DNA of 64,000 nt from Bolinopsis microptera (taxonomy: Eukaryota > Ctenophora > Tentaculata > Lobata > Bolinopsidae), in the NCBI RefSeq assembly GCF_026151205.1, contig NC_087074.1, positions 124,001 to 188,000 of the forward strand. Direction: 5' to 3'. A model generated the notes under the pieces. The model was given only the letters and a program-made list of their open reading frames with translations. It was not told the origin of the DNA and did no database searches. The position numbers and the translations under genes were made by a program. Below, piece by piece: positions 39,835-54,800 of the stretch (position 1 is the stretch's first letter; every line of letters begins with the position of its first letter).

Positions 39835-42800
39835 CCTCCCTCCCTCCCTCCCTCCCTCCCTCCCTCCCTCCCTCCCTCCCTCCCTCCCTCCCTCCCTCCC
39901 TCCCTCCCTCCCTCCCAAAACATTTGACTGTTTAGTGTTTACCTTATATTATGCCGTGCACTGACTAATGAAATACAATTCTGCCAAACTCAGATTTTGA
40001 AGGAACAAGCCTGCGTTCCCGTCGTCATGGCAAAGTGTGACACACTTATAGACAGAAGACATATTTAAACACACCTACCCTGATCTTTAAAATCCCCCTT
40101 TTTTAAAGTGGTGGATGGAAAGTCTGAAAATTACCTTTTTCTTTAGTTTGGCGTCGTAGAGGGCCATCGATGCGTAAAATGGTTCGATAGCAGGTGTCAT
40201 TCTGAAATAAAAGTTTTGCCATTAGTAACTGATGTGTTACCTCGGTTACTAATGTGTTACCTTGGTTACTAATGTGTTACCTTAGTTACGGATGTGTTAC
40301 CTCGGTTACTAATGTGTTACATTGGTTACTGATGTGTTACCTTGGTTACTGATGTGTTACCTTGGTTACTGATGTGTTACATTGGTTACTAATGTGTTAC
40401 CTTGGTTACTGATGTGTTACCTTGGTTACTGATGTGTTACCTTGGTTACTAATGTGTTACCTTGATTACTAATGGGCAGTGGTCGACCGGGGGCAGGATT
40501 CTGACCGGGGCCGGGGAAATCTTCCATTTTTCCGGGGCTGAGGCCAGGGGTAGTTTACCAAACTGTAGTCAGAAATTGAAACATGAATTTGATAATAATT
40601 AAGGCTGGTGTGATGCAATCGGGAAGGATTCAACTTGAGGTGTCGCTTATTCTCACCGACATGAAGACTTGAGGATTAAACCGCAACTTCGTGCTGCGAA
40701 CCAACTCAGGATAATCCTCAGGTCATACTTAATTTCTAATCCTCAACTCAGAACTGAGGATAACCCTCAGCTGCTACTTTATCTGGACCTCGGGATTTAA
40801 AAGTAATCCCACATCCAAATATGGCCCGGTTCACAAAAATTTACCATAAATGGTTAAGTTCAAGACTTTCTTTCATGTTTGCACACTGCACGTGCGCGTG
40901 GGCACTGCGCGCTCCTTGTGACACGCCTCTCTGTTGTTTATAGTTAGTAGTCCGGTTGTTTACAGATAGCAGTTTATATACTAACTAGCTCGTGAGAACT
41001 ATTTAGACTACTGCAGAAATACGAAACATTTTTTACTTTTTACCATGGTTTTAATGTAAGGCTCTGTAGTTTACGTTGAGCCGTAGTTTTAGCTGCAGTG
41101 CAGTATTTTTACTTTTTTTTTCTACGTATGTAGGGACTACGGGTGGAAGATGAATAATTGAAATTCCAACAGCATCTTTTTCCCTTCATTGTGCTGATTC
41201 CGGGAAGCATTCTGTTTACGCTCTCATCATTCTGTAGAATGAGATATCGTTCATTTAAAATTGGGTAATTATAGGCCTGTCAAGGATTGCAGCCCAATTA
41301 AGAGCTGATCAATTGCAGCTCCTTGTGCCATATAAGGGATAACTGAGGTCACGTGACAGTCGGTCCTATCACGTGACCTTACTTCGTAAATCCTCGAGCA
41401 CGTGATCACATTCGTAACGTGTCGTATGCCGAATAGGATATTTGGTGACGTCACCAGAGCTCAAGTTACTTGATCAGGCCTTATATTTTTATATGGAATA
41501 ATACAGTGTTTCGTATGTAATTGGACCCAATTAGAGCAGCTAAACGCTCAATTATAGCAGCATCTGGTACCACCTTCTGAAACCCAGCAGACAGCTGGCC
41601 CAGAGAATCGATAATAGAAGGATTTTTTACATCAACTGTCTTTTTCTTTAAAAAGGCATAAGATGTATAGAAGTGCAGAAGGAATTGAGAATGGGTATAG
41701 TAGGTAGCTAAGTTTTTCGTACGGTGTCACAAAGCAAAACATGCATAACCCTCCGCATACGTTATTTTAATGCATATTCTCTGCGTAGTCGCCATGGTTA
41801 CCCTCCGCATACGTTTGCACGATTTGACGATTGATCGAATTACACTTCCGATTGCGCGCGGCGCCAATTGATTTAGATAACACGCGATTTCCCGGATTTT
41901 ATACATTACATGTGACATGTGTTAAGTAGCTCACGCTTTTCTTTATTTGATCATTGATCATGATGCGGTACAACATACTAACTTCTCGTTTTGTTGTGAG
42001 TGCTTGATTTGTTATACGAAATGGACCATAAATGTTATTATGAGTTGCATTAGTATTACCTACTACGGATTTCACGACTTTTAACTGCATATCACCACAC
42101 AGGCGCAGGCGCTACGGTGTCCGGTCATTTAACTTTTTAAATTTGACTAATTGACAATGGCAACCCCTCCATTTTGTGTTCCGTAGCGCCCCAAGAATGG
42201 TGAATAAAGAACCATTATTTAATATTTTGACCAACATGAAACTATCGTTAATTTAAATTTTAAATTTTAAAAGGCATGACAATCACTACGGTTGATGGAA
42301 ATCTAGCGTCCGCTAACCGGCGCAATTCTTGTTATGGATGAAAATCGAAGGGAAAACCTTGTAACCCTACATTTTCGATGACGCTGAACAAGATTAAACT
42401 GGTTATAATTATCATACTTTCGTGTAAATTGCTTTAAAACGTACTTGAAATTTGAATGATGCTATCAATTGTAATATAATTTGTACAATAAGCTAAGCGG
42501 CTTAACGGCTGGTATTCCTGGGCCGCACTCATCCCAGCTTTTCATTCCGCCTCAGCTTCACTGTTTGTGAATATTACAGCCTGGGGTCCCCAGGTAACGG
42601 CTGGCACCACTATCTCTGCATAATCTCAATTTTTGTAAATAACGAAGACTCTAGTTCACAGCCAATGAGCGGGCTTATGAAGGAAAGATCTAGAGTTGAG
42701 AAGACAGGCCTATAATTACCCAATTTTAAATGAACGATATCTCATTCTACAGAATGACGAGAGCGTAAACAGAATGCTTCCCGGAATCAGCACAATGAAG

Positions 42801-45800
42801 GGAACAAGATGCTGTTGGAATTTCAATTATTCATCTTCCACCCGTAGTCCCTATACGTATGTTTTATCGCAAATTTTTCGGAGACGATTAATTGAAAAGT
42901 CTGATACTGAGGAAGAACCACGGTTTTTATGTTACTAGCCGAAGTCTAATTTAAGCCGTATGTTGTATTTTCTATAATATTTGAACGTACCCAACGTAGA
43001 CAATAAATTGTTTCAACTATGAAATCTCATAATTACCATTAAATTGTGTTTGTTTTTTTCAAAAATGTGCCAAAATCATTCATGAAATCCCCGGTAAATG
43101 CATGGTTTTTGGCCGGGGCCGGGGGTAAATTTATTGGCCGGGGCCGGGGTTTACCCCCGGCAAATTGCCAAGTTTTGGCCGGGGCTAGGAAGGGCCGGGG
43201 TTGTGGTCGACCACTGCTAATGGGTTACATTGGTTAATAATGTGTTACATTGGTTACTAATGTGTTACCTCAGATACTGATGTGTTACCTTGGTTACTGA
43301 TGTGTTACCTTGGTTACTGATGTGTTACCTCAGTTACTGATGTGTTACCTTGGTTACTGATGTGTTACCTTGGTTACTGGTGTTTTTCATCGGTTATTAA
43401 TGTGTTACATTGGTTACTAATGTGTTACATTGGTTACTAATGTGTTACCTCGGTTACTGATGTGTTACCTTGGTTACTGATGTGTTACCTTGATTACTGA
43501 TGTGTTTCATTGGTTACTAATGCGTTACATTGGTTACTAATGCGTTACATTGGTTACTAATGTGTTACCTCAGATACTGATGTGTTACCTTGGTTACTGA
43601 TGTGTTACCTTGGTTACTGATGTGTTTCATCGGTTATTAATGTGTTACATTGGTTACTAATGTGTTACATTGGTTACTAATGTGTTACCTCAGTTACTGA
43701 TGTGTTACCTTGGTTACTGATGTGTTACCTTGGTTACTGGTGTGTTTCATCGGTTATTAATGTGTTACATTGGTTACTAATGTGTTACATTGGTTACTAA
43801 TGTGTTACCTCGGTTACTGATGTGTTACCTTGGTTACTGATGTGTTACCTTGATTACTGATGTGTTTCATTGGTTACTAATGCGTTACATTGGTTACTAA
43901 TGCGTTACATTGGTTACTAATGTGTTACATTGGTTACTAATGTGTTACATTGGTTACTAATGCGTTACATTGGTTACTAATGCGTTACATTGGTTACTAA
44001 TGTGTTACCTTGGTTACTAATGTGTTACATTGGTTACTAATGCGTTACATTGGTTACTAATGTGTTACCTAGGTTACTAATGTGTTACATTGGTTACTAA
44101 TGCGTTACATTGGTTACTAATGTGTTACATTGGTTACTAATGTGTTACATTGGTTACTAATGCGTTACATTGGTTACTAATGCGTTACATTGGTTACTAA
44201 TGTGTTACCTTGGTTACTGAATACTGATGTGCTGCCACTGCATTGTTACTGTGTAGTGGGTACACTCTATTTGTCAGATCTTTCTTGTCATCTCGGAACC
44301 CATACACTCGAATAATTTTCATCGCTTTTACTGGACAAGATAGTATCGTGTAGTATAGTATGCTATGGTTTATCATGGTAACACATCCGTTGTTATGGTT
44401 TAATGTACAGTTATTATGGTTACACATCAGTTGCTATGGTTAAATCTATATTTGCTAAAAAGGATGACAAGTTTGACAAGGTTTACACGCTGTAGAGTGT
44501 ACTGTAACGCACGGTAAGAAAATGATAACGTGATGACACGGCAGAACAGCCTGTCACCATAGTGACGTGTTGTAGCACATTATAATAAATGGCAGTACAA
44601 TTCGTATTTTAATAGAAGGTTTTTCGAGATTTTTCTACTACGGGTAGTATTATACTCTGTTAAATTTATCTTTTGATTTTAAGATTTGAGTTCTCAGTTG
44701 TAAACCCCTATTATAATAATAGCAGGGTACACTCTACAGCAGGGTACAGCAGGGTACAGTGTACACTCTTCAAATAAAGTCCGAAAGAAGGTAAATTTTG
44801 TCGATAATCACGACGAAAGAGAAAAATGCACTGGATTATTTGACTGATTGTAAACCGAGATGGTGCCCGGTTCTATTGTTCTAATGACTAGTTTTAATCT
44901 TACCAAATGTATAATAATAATAGTAAAAATTCCTCACAAGGGCACTGCACTCTTAATAGGAAAATGCCACACTGTGTAGATCAGCACTTAACGACGGAAT
45001 TTAAACATCATCTAACAAAGCAAATATTGCGAAAACTTAAAGTTGTGTATGCTCCAACAGCCAGAAAGAATAACTCAACAAGTAACATATCACAACAGGA
45101 CAAGTCCCCATCATCATACAAACACTATCGTCCCTAATATAATAGCAAGACATGTATTGTAAAAAATACACTCAAGTAAAAGTCACACTCATCTCACTGA
45201 TTTGTCTTCAGTATAAATTGTCCCTTCTTTGATGTAATGGTGCTTGTTCAGCTCAGCGTTCTTCTTCTTTTGCAAGTTTTGAACAAGAAGTCTATACTCA
45301 ACTCGATCCTCCAATGAGCGGTCTGGACTAATGAAGACTGAACTAAACTTCGCTGAATGTCGCAGCTTTCGAGCTTGACTGAGTATCTGATGGGCTGTAC
45401 TGGAACTGGACAGGGTAACTGGCCGAGTAGTCTTCTCCTTCAACTTGCCAACTCGGCAACTCTACTGAGCTCCACTGATGGTTTCAGTCCAATTATATCC
45501 TCAAATATGTCTCCTACAGTTCTGTTAAAGTCTTTACTGGAATCTTCAGGCAAACCGATAATTATGATGTTCTTGCTCCGGTCTTCTGCTTGCACCACAA
45601 ACTTGACGACTTCCTTCAAAGTCTCGGTGGTAACTGAACTTTCAGGTTGACAAACCATGACGTTTTTCCTGAACTGATTCTATCAGAAACGCAGCAAAAC
45701 GTTTCCTTTAATGACCTTTGAAGCAAAAAATACTTGCAAAGAGGACATGTCAACTCGTGCTTCACAACCGAACTGATTCATAACTTTTGCCGTCCAAGCC

Positions 45801-48800
45801 TCAACTTTAAACATAATACTGTCAATCTCCGTGTCGTCCACAGCTGCCATGATGTAAGGCTAAGGTGAGAGGCGCAATATCTCGCCGTTAAACAAGGCGA
45901 GATAAGAAAGCAGATAAGAGAGCGAATTAAACAAACGTATGCTATTAGTGTAGGGCTGAACTGAAAGTAGGGATGAACTGACTTGAAGCCTTCGGCTGCT
46001 TCCCCTGAATTCCGGGCTAAGTCAGTTTCGACTAAATTATGGAAGAAAGAGAGCTTTTATAAAAGCTATAGTTTTCCATATGTTTCACTATCGCCTGAAG
46101 AGCTGTACACTTAAGTCTATTTTTTATTATATAACTTTATTCAAATCAAAAATAGAACATAAAGAACATCTTGATGACCTGATAAGTCACCAAGAGAAAA
46201 ATAACACAGAATAAACTAAATCATGCTTAACTCTCTCCATGCTTTTCTATCTGTTGCAAAAAGTCTTAAATGGTATAAATCGTCTGTATTTACAAGTCTA
46301 AAGTTTCTGTCACTTAAATCGTTCAAAATAGTTTTTAACAAGTTTGACTGGTGTCGTCCGACTCTACCTCTCATCAAACTCTGACTCTCTACAGCAAAAT
46401 GTAAGGCAAGCTGGGCAGGTGAGTTATTATCACTGCGGAGGATGTGACCGAGTATTCTCCACCGTGCACGAGCAACACGCTCACTTAGTGGAACAACTTC
46501 GCAGCGTTTGTATAGAGTCACATTTCGTATGACATTAGGGTAGGTCATGCCGATGATCGTACGGAGATAATTCCTGTGGCAGACATCAAGTTTTTGAAGG
46601 AGTTGTTTAGATGTTGCCCAACTGTTGCAATTATACATCAGTATTGAAACAACTTGTGCTTCATATATCTTGAGTCGAATCTTCAAGGGTATACGTCTAC
46701 CTTGTTCCCAGACTTTTTTGTAGTTCTGAAAAGCAATGTTAGCAAGTATACATCGTCTCTTGACATCTTCGATGCTACACAACTTAGAGCCTAAAGAGAT
46801 AGATGACCTCCAAGGTTCTCTACCTCTGAGTGTCTCTCCTTTGTTATCAACCTCGTTCTTGCCGGCCAGATAGAAGTGGGTGAACTCGGTTTTTGACTCA
46901 TTGACAAAAAGATTCCACTCTTCCAATATCTCTTTACATATTGGCAACAAAGACTCCAAATTGCTTTTATCCTCATCAGTAAAATCAACATCATCTGCAT
47001 ACTCCCACTCGAGGGGTAACAGATTCACAGCTATGGGAGGGTTAGGTCTTAGATAGGACATAACAGCACGCAGGTGGTAAAGTGCTGCTGCCAGATATAG
47101 AGTGAACAAGTTTCCAGACAAACTGTCGCCTTGAAAAGCTCCAATCGTGACAATAAACTCTCCCGATATTGTTGAGTTCACTTTGATCTTCAGTTTAGTA
47201 TTTGCGAGCAAATACCTTACCAGTCGAATGTCGTCCTCACTACAACCAGCATCAGCTAAAATGTCAAGTAATACCGACCTCTTTATGGTATCAAAAGCAG
47301 AGGACATGTCAATGCCCATCTTATGAAGAGACCAGCGTTTTTCCTTGACAACTGACACTAGTATTCGCTGGGTCCAAACGATATTTGCACAACTATGGCC
47401 AGGTTTATAGGCATTCTGCCAAGGACCAGTGTACTGAGATACTTGCCTTTGGATGCGCTTTAAGACTATCATGGACAATATCTTTCTAGTACCGTTTAGT
47501 AGGCAAAGTGGGCGCAAACTCTTAGGGGGGCCTAGTGGCTTTCCAGGTTTTTGGAGCGGAGTAAGGTATCCCTCTGTGAAAGAAGGTACATGTTCATGGA
47601 GCTCAAAGGATCGATTAGTAAGTTGTGCAAATGTGGAAAAAAAAGATTTCAGGAGAGTGTTTGAGAAATTCGTTTGGGATCCCATCTGGTCCAACAGCTT
47701 TACCGTTCTTGAGTTTCTTGGCCGCAAGCTCAACTTCAAACGCTGTAATGGGGTTTTGAAGGGGCCTAGGGTTACCTGTGAACGGTTCTAGTGGTGGTTC
47801 ACTGTCAGGTCCAGTGTAGTGTTCTTCGAAGTACTGGCGAATGATTTCAGCCTTGTCTCGTTCATTATCTACCAGCTGGTTGTCAGTGTTGAAAACAGAC
47901 ACAGAGCCTGCACCCGTTTTCTGTTTGCCTGATAGTTGACGAGCAGCTTCAAACATTCTCCGTCCTTCGTCTATGGTGGCTATAGAGTCAGCTAGGCTGT
48001 TTGCTAACTCAACTCTCAATGTTTTCAACCGTTTAGTAATGTCGTTTGAGAGCCTGTTGATTTTAGCTCTGAGAGCTGTCCTGTCTCTGTATTCGTTGTT
48101 GTTCAGTTGTTGTAAAAGTTGTTTCCTTTCTTCAGACATGCTAACAACTTGACTGTCAGAGGAATGATTCCTTTTTCGCTGTGGCTTGCGAAAACCCACA
48201 GTGGAAACAGCAGCTTCTTTAACTTCACCAAAAAGTATATCAAATTGCTGTTCCGTGTTGTTGGAGGTAAAGTCAGGATCTGATACAGTTTGCTCAAGTT
48301 TCTGACGAAGTTCTTGCTGATATTGTTGTTGAGCTTGTTTGCTTCCAATCAATGTTGTTGTGTTATAAGTCTTTTGAAATGCTGTGCTCTCCTTGTACAA
48401 CTTGAAGCGCTGCGAAAAATCTGCCTTGGCAACAACAAGTTTGTGGTCACTGCGGTGCTTTGTACCTGCATATGACCTGGCATCAGTTAGCAGTGCCTTG
48501 CTTCTGGACCTGCAGAGTATGAAGTCAATCTGTTGGAAATAAGGTTTACTTTTCCTGGTTGCTCGATCCCGAATCCAACCAGTCCGAGTGGTAATGTGTC
48601 TGCTGCTATGGGAGAATGAAGTGTTGGCAGCAAACAGGCCATTAGCAGTGAGAAAGTGTAGCAACCTTTCACCGTTTTCATTTCTCCTCCCAACACCATG
48701 TCTACCAATATTCACATGTAAACCATTTTCTACATCAACAGGGCTTCTTTTGCCAAGTTTGGCGTTAAAGTCGCCTAACATCCATACTTCAAATCTAGCA

Positions 48801-51800
48801 GGAACACTGATAGCCTCGAGTAGCTCATCGTAAAATTGGGTTGCTAATCGGGGATTCTGAACTGACTTGGGATTCGTAGGGCTGTAACAATTAACAATTC
48901 TGATATGACAAGGTGGTTGATCCACCCTTTTAGCACTTAATTTAAAGTCCATATAAACAACTCTGTCACTGATCTGATGATGCGATACTATACATTCCAA
49001 AAAACGCTTGTTAACAATAAACCCAAGTCCACCGTGTCTACCGTGTCTCTGATCAAACAAAAACAATCGATGATGTCCAGGGAGTGTTGTTTCCAAGTAT
49101 TCACGTGTCTTGGTCTCCTGAAGTGCTAAAATGTCTAAGTTATATCTGTCAATGTCCTCTGCAACGAAGTGTTGCCTGTATGTGGTCGATAGACCGCAAA
49201 CATTCCATGTCCCAAAATTGAGTGTCGTAGCCATGATGAAAAGAGTAGCGTAGACTAGGAATCCTGCGATCTTCCTCGACTTAAGTCTAAAGAAATAAAA
49301 TCGCCGAAAAAAATTACACATAAATCCCTTACTCCTTCATAAATCTAACCAAGTTTGGAATCGATCCTTTAAAAAAAGGCCAAAATTATGGGTTGTGACT
49401 TGTGAGGTACATCAACAGAAAATTTTGAACCTACGAAAAAAGTTCAAACGATTGTCTTCAGCTCTACAGATAACAGACCAGTTTTTGAATTTTGTAATAT
49501 CGATATTCAGAAGTAAAGTTATGACCCGTTGAAAAATATTGATTTCATCATAAATACACATACAATTTTCAACACTCCAATAATTCTGACACCCTGGCCT
49601 GCTGTAGAACTGAGCCCTTGCCACTGCCCTACCCATATAATGACTAAATAATCCTGAGTATACTTAATTCAGAATAACCCCACCCTACTTACTCCAGCTT
49701 AGTGAAAGTTATCATGATCCGGAATGGTTTCTCATGAGCTGAGGGAACAGGGGGTCTCTTTCTTGACTCTATTCTTTCATCCAAATGATACTGTAAAATT
49801 TAGTTTAATCTCTGGTTATTTATTCGTAATCCACTATTGGAGCTTTTTATTTAGAAGTGAAACAAAGCCTTCAATCTTCATGTTATGTAGCTAGGACTAG
49901 CTACATACTCAATAAATGTAATATATGTATGGGGGCCCCCATTGACACGTCCGATGTATAGCTATTGATATTGTAGTAATTAGTTTACAACTCATGCAAA
50001 GTTTGATCATATTTTAAAATAAGTAAAGTGCTTACACTTTGAGGATTAGGATAGAGAGAGAAGAGTGTAGAGGGCCTGTTTTTAGCTCGGCAAGTCTTGT
50101 TGCTGGAATCTGTGTACTTTATCTTTGGGAGGGTATAGTCCTTCAGATAGCCCAGAATCATGCCATCGCCCTCCGACATGTCAAACGTGTCTTCACTGGA
50201 ATGAGAGATTAGTATAGTAGTAGTATATATAACTAAGTATATAGTAGTATATAGCAGTATTATATAGTAGTATATAGTAGTAGTGATTAGTATAGGATAT
50301 GAATTGTCATTTACCTATAATAACTATAACTACACCCTACCCTAGCTCCCTATAATAACTACACCCTAGTCCCTAGCTCCCTATAATAACTACACCCTAC
50401 CCTAGCTCCCTATAATAAATACACCCTACCTTAGCTCCATATAATAAATACACCCTACCCTAGCTCCCTATAATAAATACACCCTACCCTAGCTCCCTAT
50501 AATAACTACACCCTACCCTAGCTCCATAGAATAACTACACCCTACCCTAGCTCCCTATAATAACTACACCCTACCCTAGCTCCCTATAATAAATACACCC
50601 TACCCTAGCTCCCTATAATAACTACATCCTACCCTAGCTCCCTATAATAACTACACCCTAGTCCCTAGCTCCCTATAATAACTACACCATACCCTAGCTC
50701 CCTATAATAACTACACCCTAGTCCCTAGCTCCCTATAATAACTACACCATACCCTAGCTCCCTATAATAACTACACCCTACCTTAGCTCCCTATAATAAC
50801 TACACCCTACCCTAGCTCCCTATAATAACTACACCCTACCCTAGCTCCCTATAATAAATACACCCTACCCTAGCTCCATATAATAAATACACCCTACCCT
50901 AGCTCCCTATAATAAATACACCCTACCCTAGCTCCCTATAATAAATACACCCTACCCTAGCTCCCTATAATAAATACACCCTACCCTAGCTCCCTATAAT
51001 AACTACACCCTACCCTAGCTCCATATAATAAATACACCCTACCCTAGCTCCCTATAATAAATACACCCTACCCTAGCTCCATATAATAAATACACCCTAC
51101 CCTAGCTCCCTATAATAAATACACCCTACCCTAGCTCCATATAATAAATACACCCTACCCTAGCTCCCTATAATAAATACACCCTACCCTAGCTCCATAT
51201 AATAAATACACCCTACCCTAGCTCCCTATAATAAATACACCCTACCCTAGCTCCCTATAATAACTACACCCTACCCTAGCTCCCTATAATAACTACACCC
51301 TACCCTAGCTCCCTATAATAACTACACCCTACCCTAGCTCCATAGAATCTTTGTATGCATCATTATGTACAGCAACATTATACACCCAGTACACCCAGTA
51401 CACATGTACCGGACATGACGTTGGTGGGTGGGTCATTTTTTCTCCCAAACACACAGTTAGTACATGGTACTAACTGGTGGGTCTACTGCCCATTTTCCAG
51501 AAAAACAGTTAGTACATGGTACTAACTGGTGGGTCTACTGCCCATTTTCCAGAAAAACAGTTAGTACATGGTACTAACTGGTGGGTCTACTGCCCATTTT
51601 CCAGAAAAACAGTTAGTACATGGTACTAACTGGTGAGTCTACTGCCCATTTTCCAGAAAAACAGTTAGTACATGGTACTAAGGGGTTCATTTTTTGGGTG
51701 TCCAACCCCAAAAAAACCATTTTACCTCAAATTTCAATTTTGGGAATGGGTTTTGAGGTTTTTTTACATTTTTTTTTTGGGTTTTTTGTAATTTTAAAAT

Positions 51801-54800
51801 GTTTTGTGTAACTTTTTATCTAATTCGACTACATTGAAAACAAAACCCCTACTAAATAGTGGGTATATTTTTCCCATTTCCAATGTTTAATGAGCTGTTT
51901 AAAGCAATTTATGGGTGGGTATCTTATTCTATATACCAAAAAACAGTTAGTACCACGATTTTTCGACAGTTAGTACCGCGGCAAAAAGGGTGGGTGTCTT
52001 ACGTATTATCCAAAAAAACAGTTAGTACCGCAAAGTTAAGGGGGTGGGTGGGTCTAGTGAAAAATATCCAAAACTACACTTAGTCGACGTGATGTCCGGC
52101 ACTTGGTACCTGATCCCCCCCCCCCCCCCCCCCCCCCCCCGAAGGCAATAACACGCTAAACTTTGCATTACTACTACTACTACTACTACTATGTTGGAGC
52201 TAAGTCCGATCTACGCCAGAAAACCCCCTCCATATATCCCTCTCCCGCATCAGGGTTCGCAGTTCCTCTTTAGAGTTTGTCCCAACTTCCTTCAGTAACA
52301 TAGACAAGTAGCTTTGTCTTGTTCGGCCTTGCTGTGCTCTACCGTGCGCTGCGTAGGTACTAGGTTCCCATAAGACTAAATCACTGGCAAGTAGCTCAGG
52401 ATGTCGGATGCAGTGTCCCGCCATTTTTAATCTCCTGCTTCGTAACTTGTTTGACAGCCTTGGGAGGCTACCATACAAAGTTATATTGCTGACCTTGTCC
52501 TTCCATGAGATACCCAGCACCATACGCAACATCTTTGTGTATGTCCCGTCCAAACTTTTCTCTTGAGCCTTTGTCAGTGTCAAGGTTTCTGATCCGTAGA
52601 GCAGTACTGATTCACAAGCCGCTATGAACAATCTAATCTTGAGGCTCTTTGAGAGTTTGGATTTCCAGATATCCTTCAGTCTATGTAGGGCACCCCACGC
52701 TTTTCCCTTTCTAACCCTTATCTCCCTATCTGTGCTCTCGATCCAGGAGCCTAAGTAGATGAAATCATCCACATTTTCTATGGCTTCCCCGGATCGACTT
52801 TGTAGGTCGCTAGATCGATCCTCCATATTCAGTGTCATGACCTTGGTCTTGCCTTCGTTTATGTGTAGTCCCACGCTTGCTGCCGCCGATTCTACTCTGA
52901 GCAGGAACTCGTTAGCCTTGTCCATGTCCTCAGATATAAGTGCTAGATATCATCTGCAAAGTCCACATCGGTGATGATCTTGGGCCCCACTCTTCTGCTT
53001 TTTCTACATTCGAGAGTGAGTCCAAGTCACTCCGCATCATCGCCTATGGCTTGCCTCATACAGTAGTCGATGACTATTGCAAAGAGGTAAGGTGCTAAGG
53101 TATCAACCTGTAACACACCTGCAAGTATCTCGAACAATTTCGTTTCTCCGTCTGGAGTTAGGACTTTGGCCATTGTCTTCTCGTACATGAGCCGAATAAC
53201 TATAAGCTGTACGATTTTGACTGGAATGCCGTAAGCTTCTAGAATCTTGAGCATTTTCCCACGATGTACACTGTCGAAAGCCTTCTTAAAGTCTATAAAT
53301 GTCAGAACAGCTGGCAGTTTCCGACTCTTGACACCCTCTATAAGACGCCTATAAGTACCAATATCTGCTGAGTTGTATCTCTTATAGGTAAATATGGGAT
53401 ACAGCGCCCGGTATCTCTTATATGTAAATATGGGATACAGCGCCCGGTATCTCTTATAGGTAAATAATTATGGGATACAGCGCCCGGTATCTCTTATAGG
53501 TAATTATGGGATACAGCGCCCGGCGCGGTATCTCTTATAGGCAAATATGGGATACAGCGCCCGGTATCTCTTATAGGTAAATAATTATGGGATACAGCGC
53601 CCGGTATCTCTTATAGGTTAATAATTATGGGATACAGCGCCCGGTATCTCTTATAGGTAAATATGGGATACAGCGCCCGGTATCTCTTATAGGTTAATAA
53701 TTATGGGATACAGCGCCCGGTATCTCTTATAGGTAAATATGGGATACAGCGCCCGGTATCTCTTATAGGTAAATATGGGATACAGCGCCCGGTATCTCTT
53801 ATAGGTTAATAATTATGGGATACAGCGCCCGGTATCTCTTATAGGTTAATAATTATGGGATACAGCGCCCGGTATCTCTTATAGGTAAATATGGGATACA
53901 GCGCCCGGTATCTCTTATAGGTTAATAATTATGGGATACAGCGCCCGGTATCTCTTATAGGTAAATATGGGATACAGCGCCCGGTATCTCTTATAGGTAA
54001 ATATGGGATACAGCACCCGGTATCTCTTATAGGTACACAACACAACACACCTGAGTGAGGCGAAACTTGAGCGGTTACTCTCATTCTCCTGAATAACTTC
54101 CTGCTCTTCCGTCGTTAGAACGCTCTGAAATGAAAGCAATATAAAGAAGGGGATTATAACACGCATAACTAATGCGCAGGGATTATAATATTTCAATTTT
54201 CCTAATTAAACTAATTACAACACTACAAATCTATTACATTTATTGAGAAAATTATGTAATGTAACGCGATGGAAGTTCTTTAAGCGGGCAATTCCAGTCC
54301 AAACCCTGGATACATGACATAAAAGATTCGTTTTCACTTGTTTGCATGAAAAGCATTAATACCTAGCGATATAGAGAGGGGGATTATACTTAGCGATATA
54401 GGGAGGGGGATTATACCTAGCGATATAGAGCTAGGTTAGGTTGCTAGTTACAATCCCCCTCTCTATATCGCATCCAGGGGTGATAACGTGTTTACAAAAA
54501 TATATCATCTTACCTTGGCAAGATCAACTTCGTATTTGTGATCGACGGCTGTTCTTGATTTATCGTCGGACAATGTCGACGTTGAACTACTTTTCTCGTA
54601 CCTGAGGACAGTGCATTTACATATTATTATAATATTATAGAAATACAAAACAACTGTATACCAGATACCTGGTCCTAAACAACTGTATACCAGATACCTG
54701 GTCCTAAACAACTGTATACCAGATACCTGGTCCTAGACAAGTGTATAGGGGGGGGGGGGTCCAAGGGGAAGTTTGGGGAATTTTGGGGAACTTTATTTTG

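Larger units (their letters stand above)
40225..44220. repeat. 20-bp minisatellite (ggttactgatgtgttacctt), split by hAT insertion
   Basis: Copies run 40225-40476 and 43217-44220, about 62 in all. Variants at three positions (ctt/att/ctc, gat/aat, gtg/gcg) define longer higher-order blocks that recur. The array begins 24 bp upstream of the exon 8 acceptor. Confidence 0.97.
46110..49640 (-). mobile_element. LINE ORF2 copy (endonuclease plus RT), frameshifted
   Basis: ORF2 covers 49321 to 46216 with one frameshift, then AATAAA signals near 46140. No ORF1 is present upstream, so the copy is 5'-truncated. It lies in DOCK intron 7. Confidence 0.85.

Noticed and set aside
39636-39964. Long ORFs on both strands of Leu/Pro and Gly/Arg repeats
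   Set aside because: They are translations of a perfect ctcc/ctgc tetranucleotide block.
42696-42938. 80-codon ORF as a hAT transposase piece
   Set aside because: It lies across the inverted arm and flank of the nested MITE and has no dimerisation or RNase H-like motif.
44240-44345. Possible DOCK exon ([20 protein letters not shown])
   Set aside because: Exon 7 (phase 2 out) joins exon 8 directly and matches the family with no gap; this stretch has only a weak donor and no family similarity.
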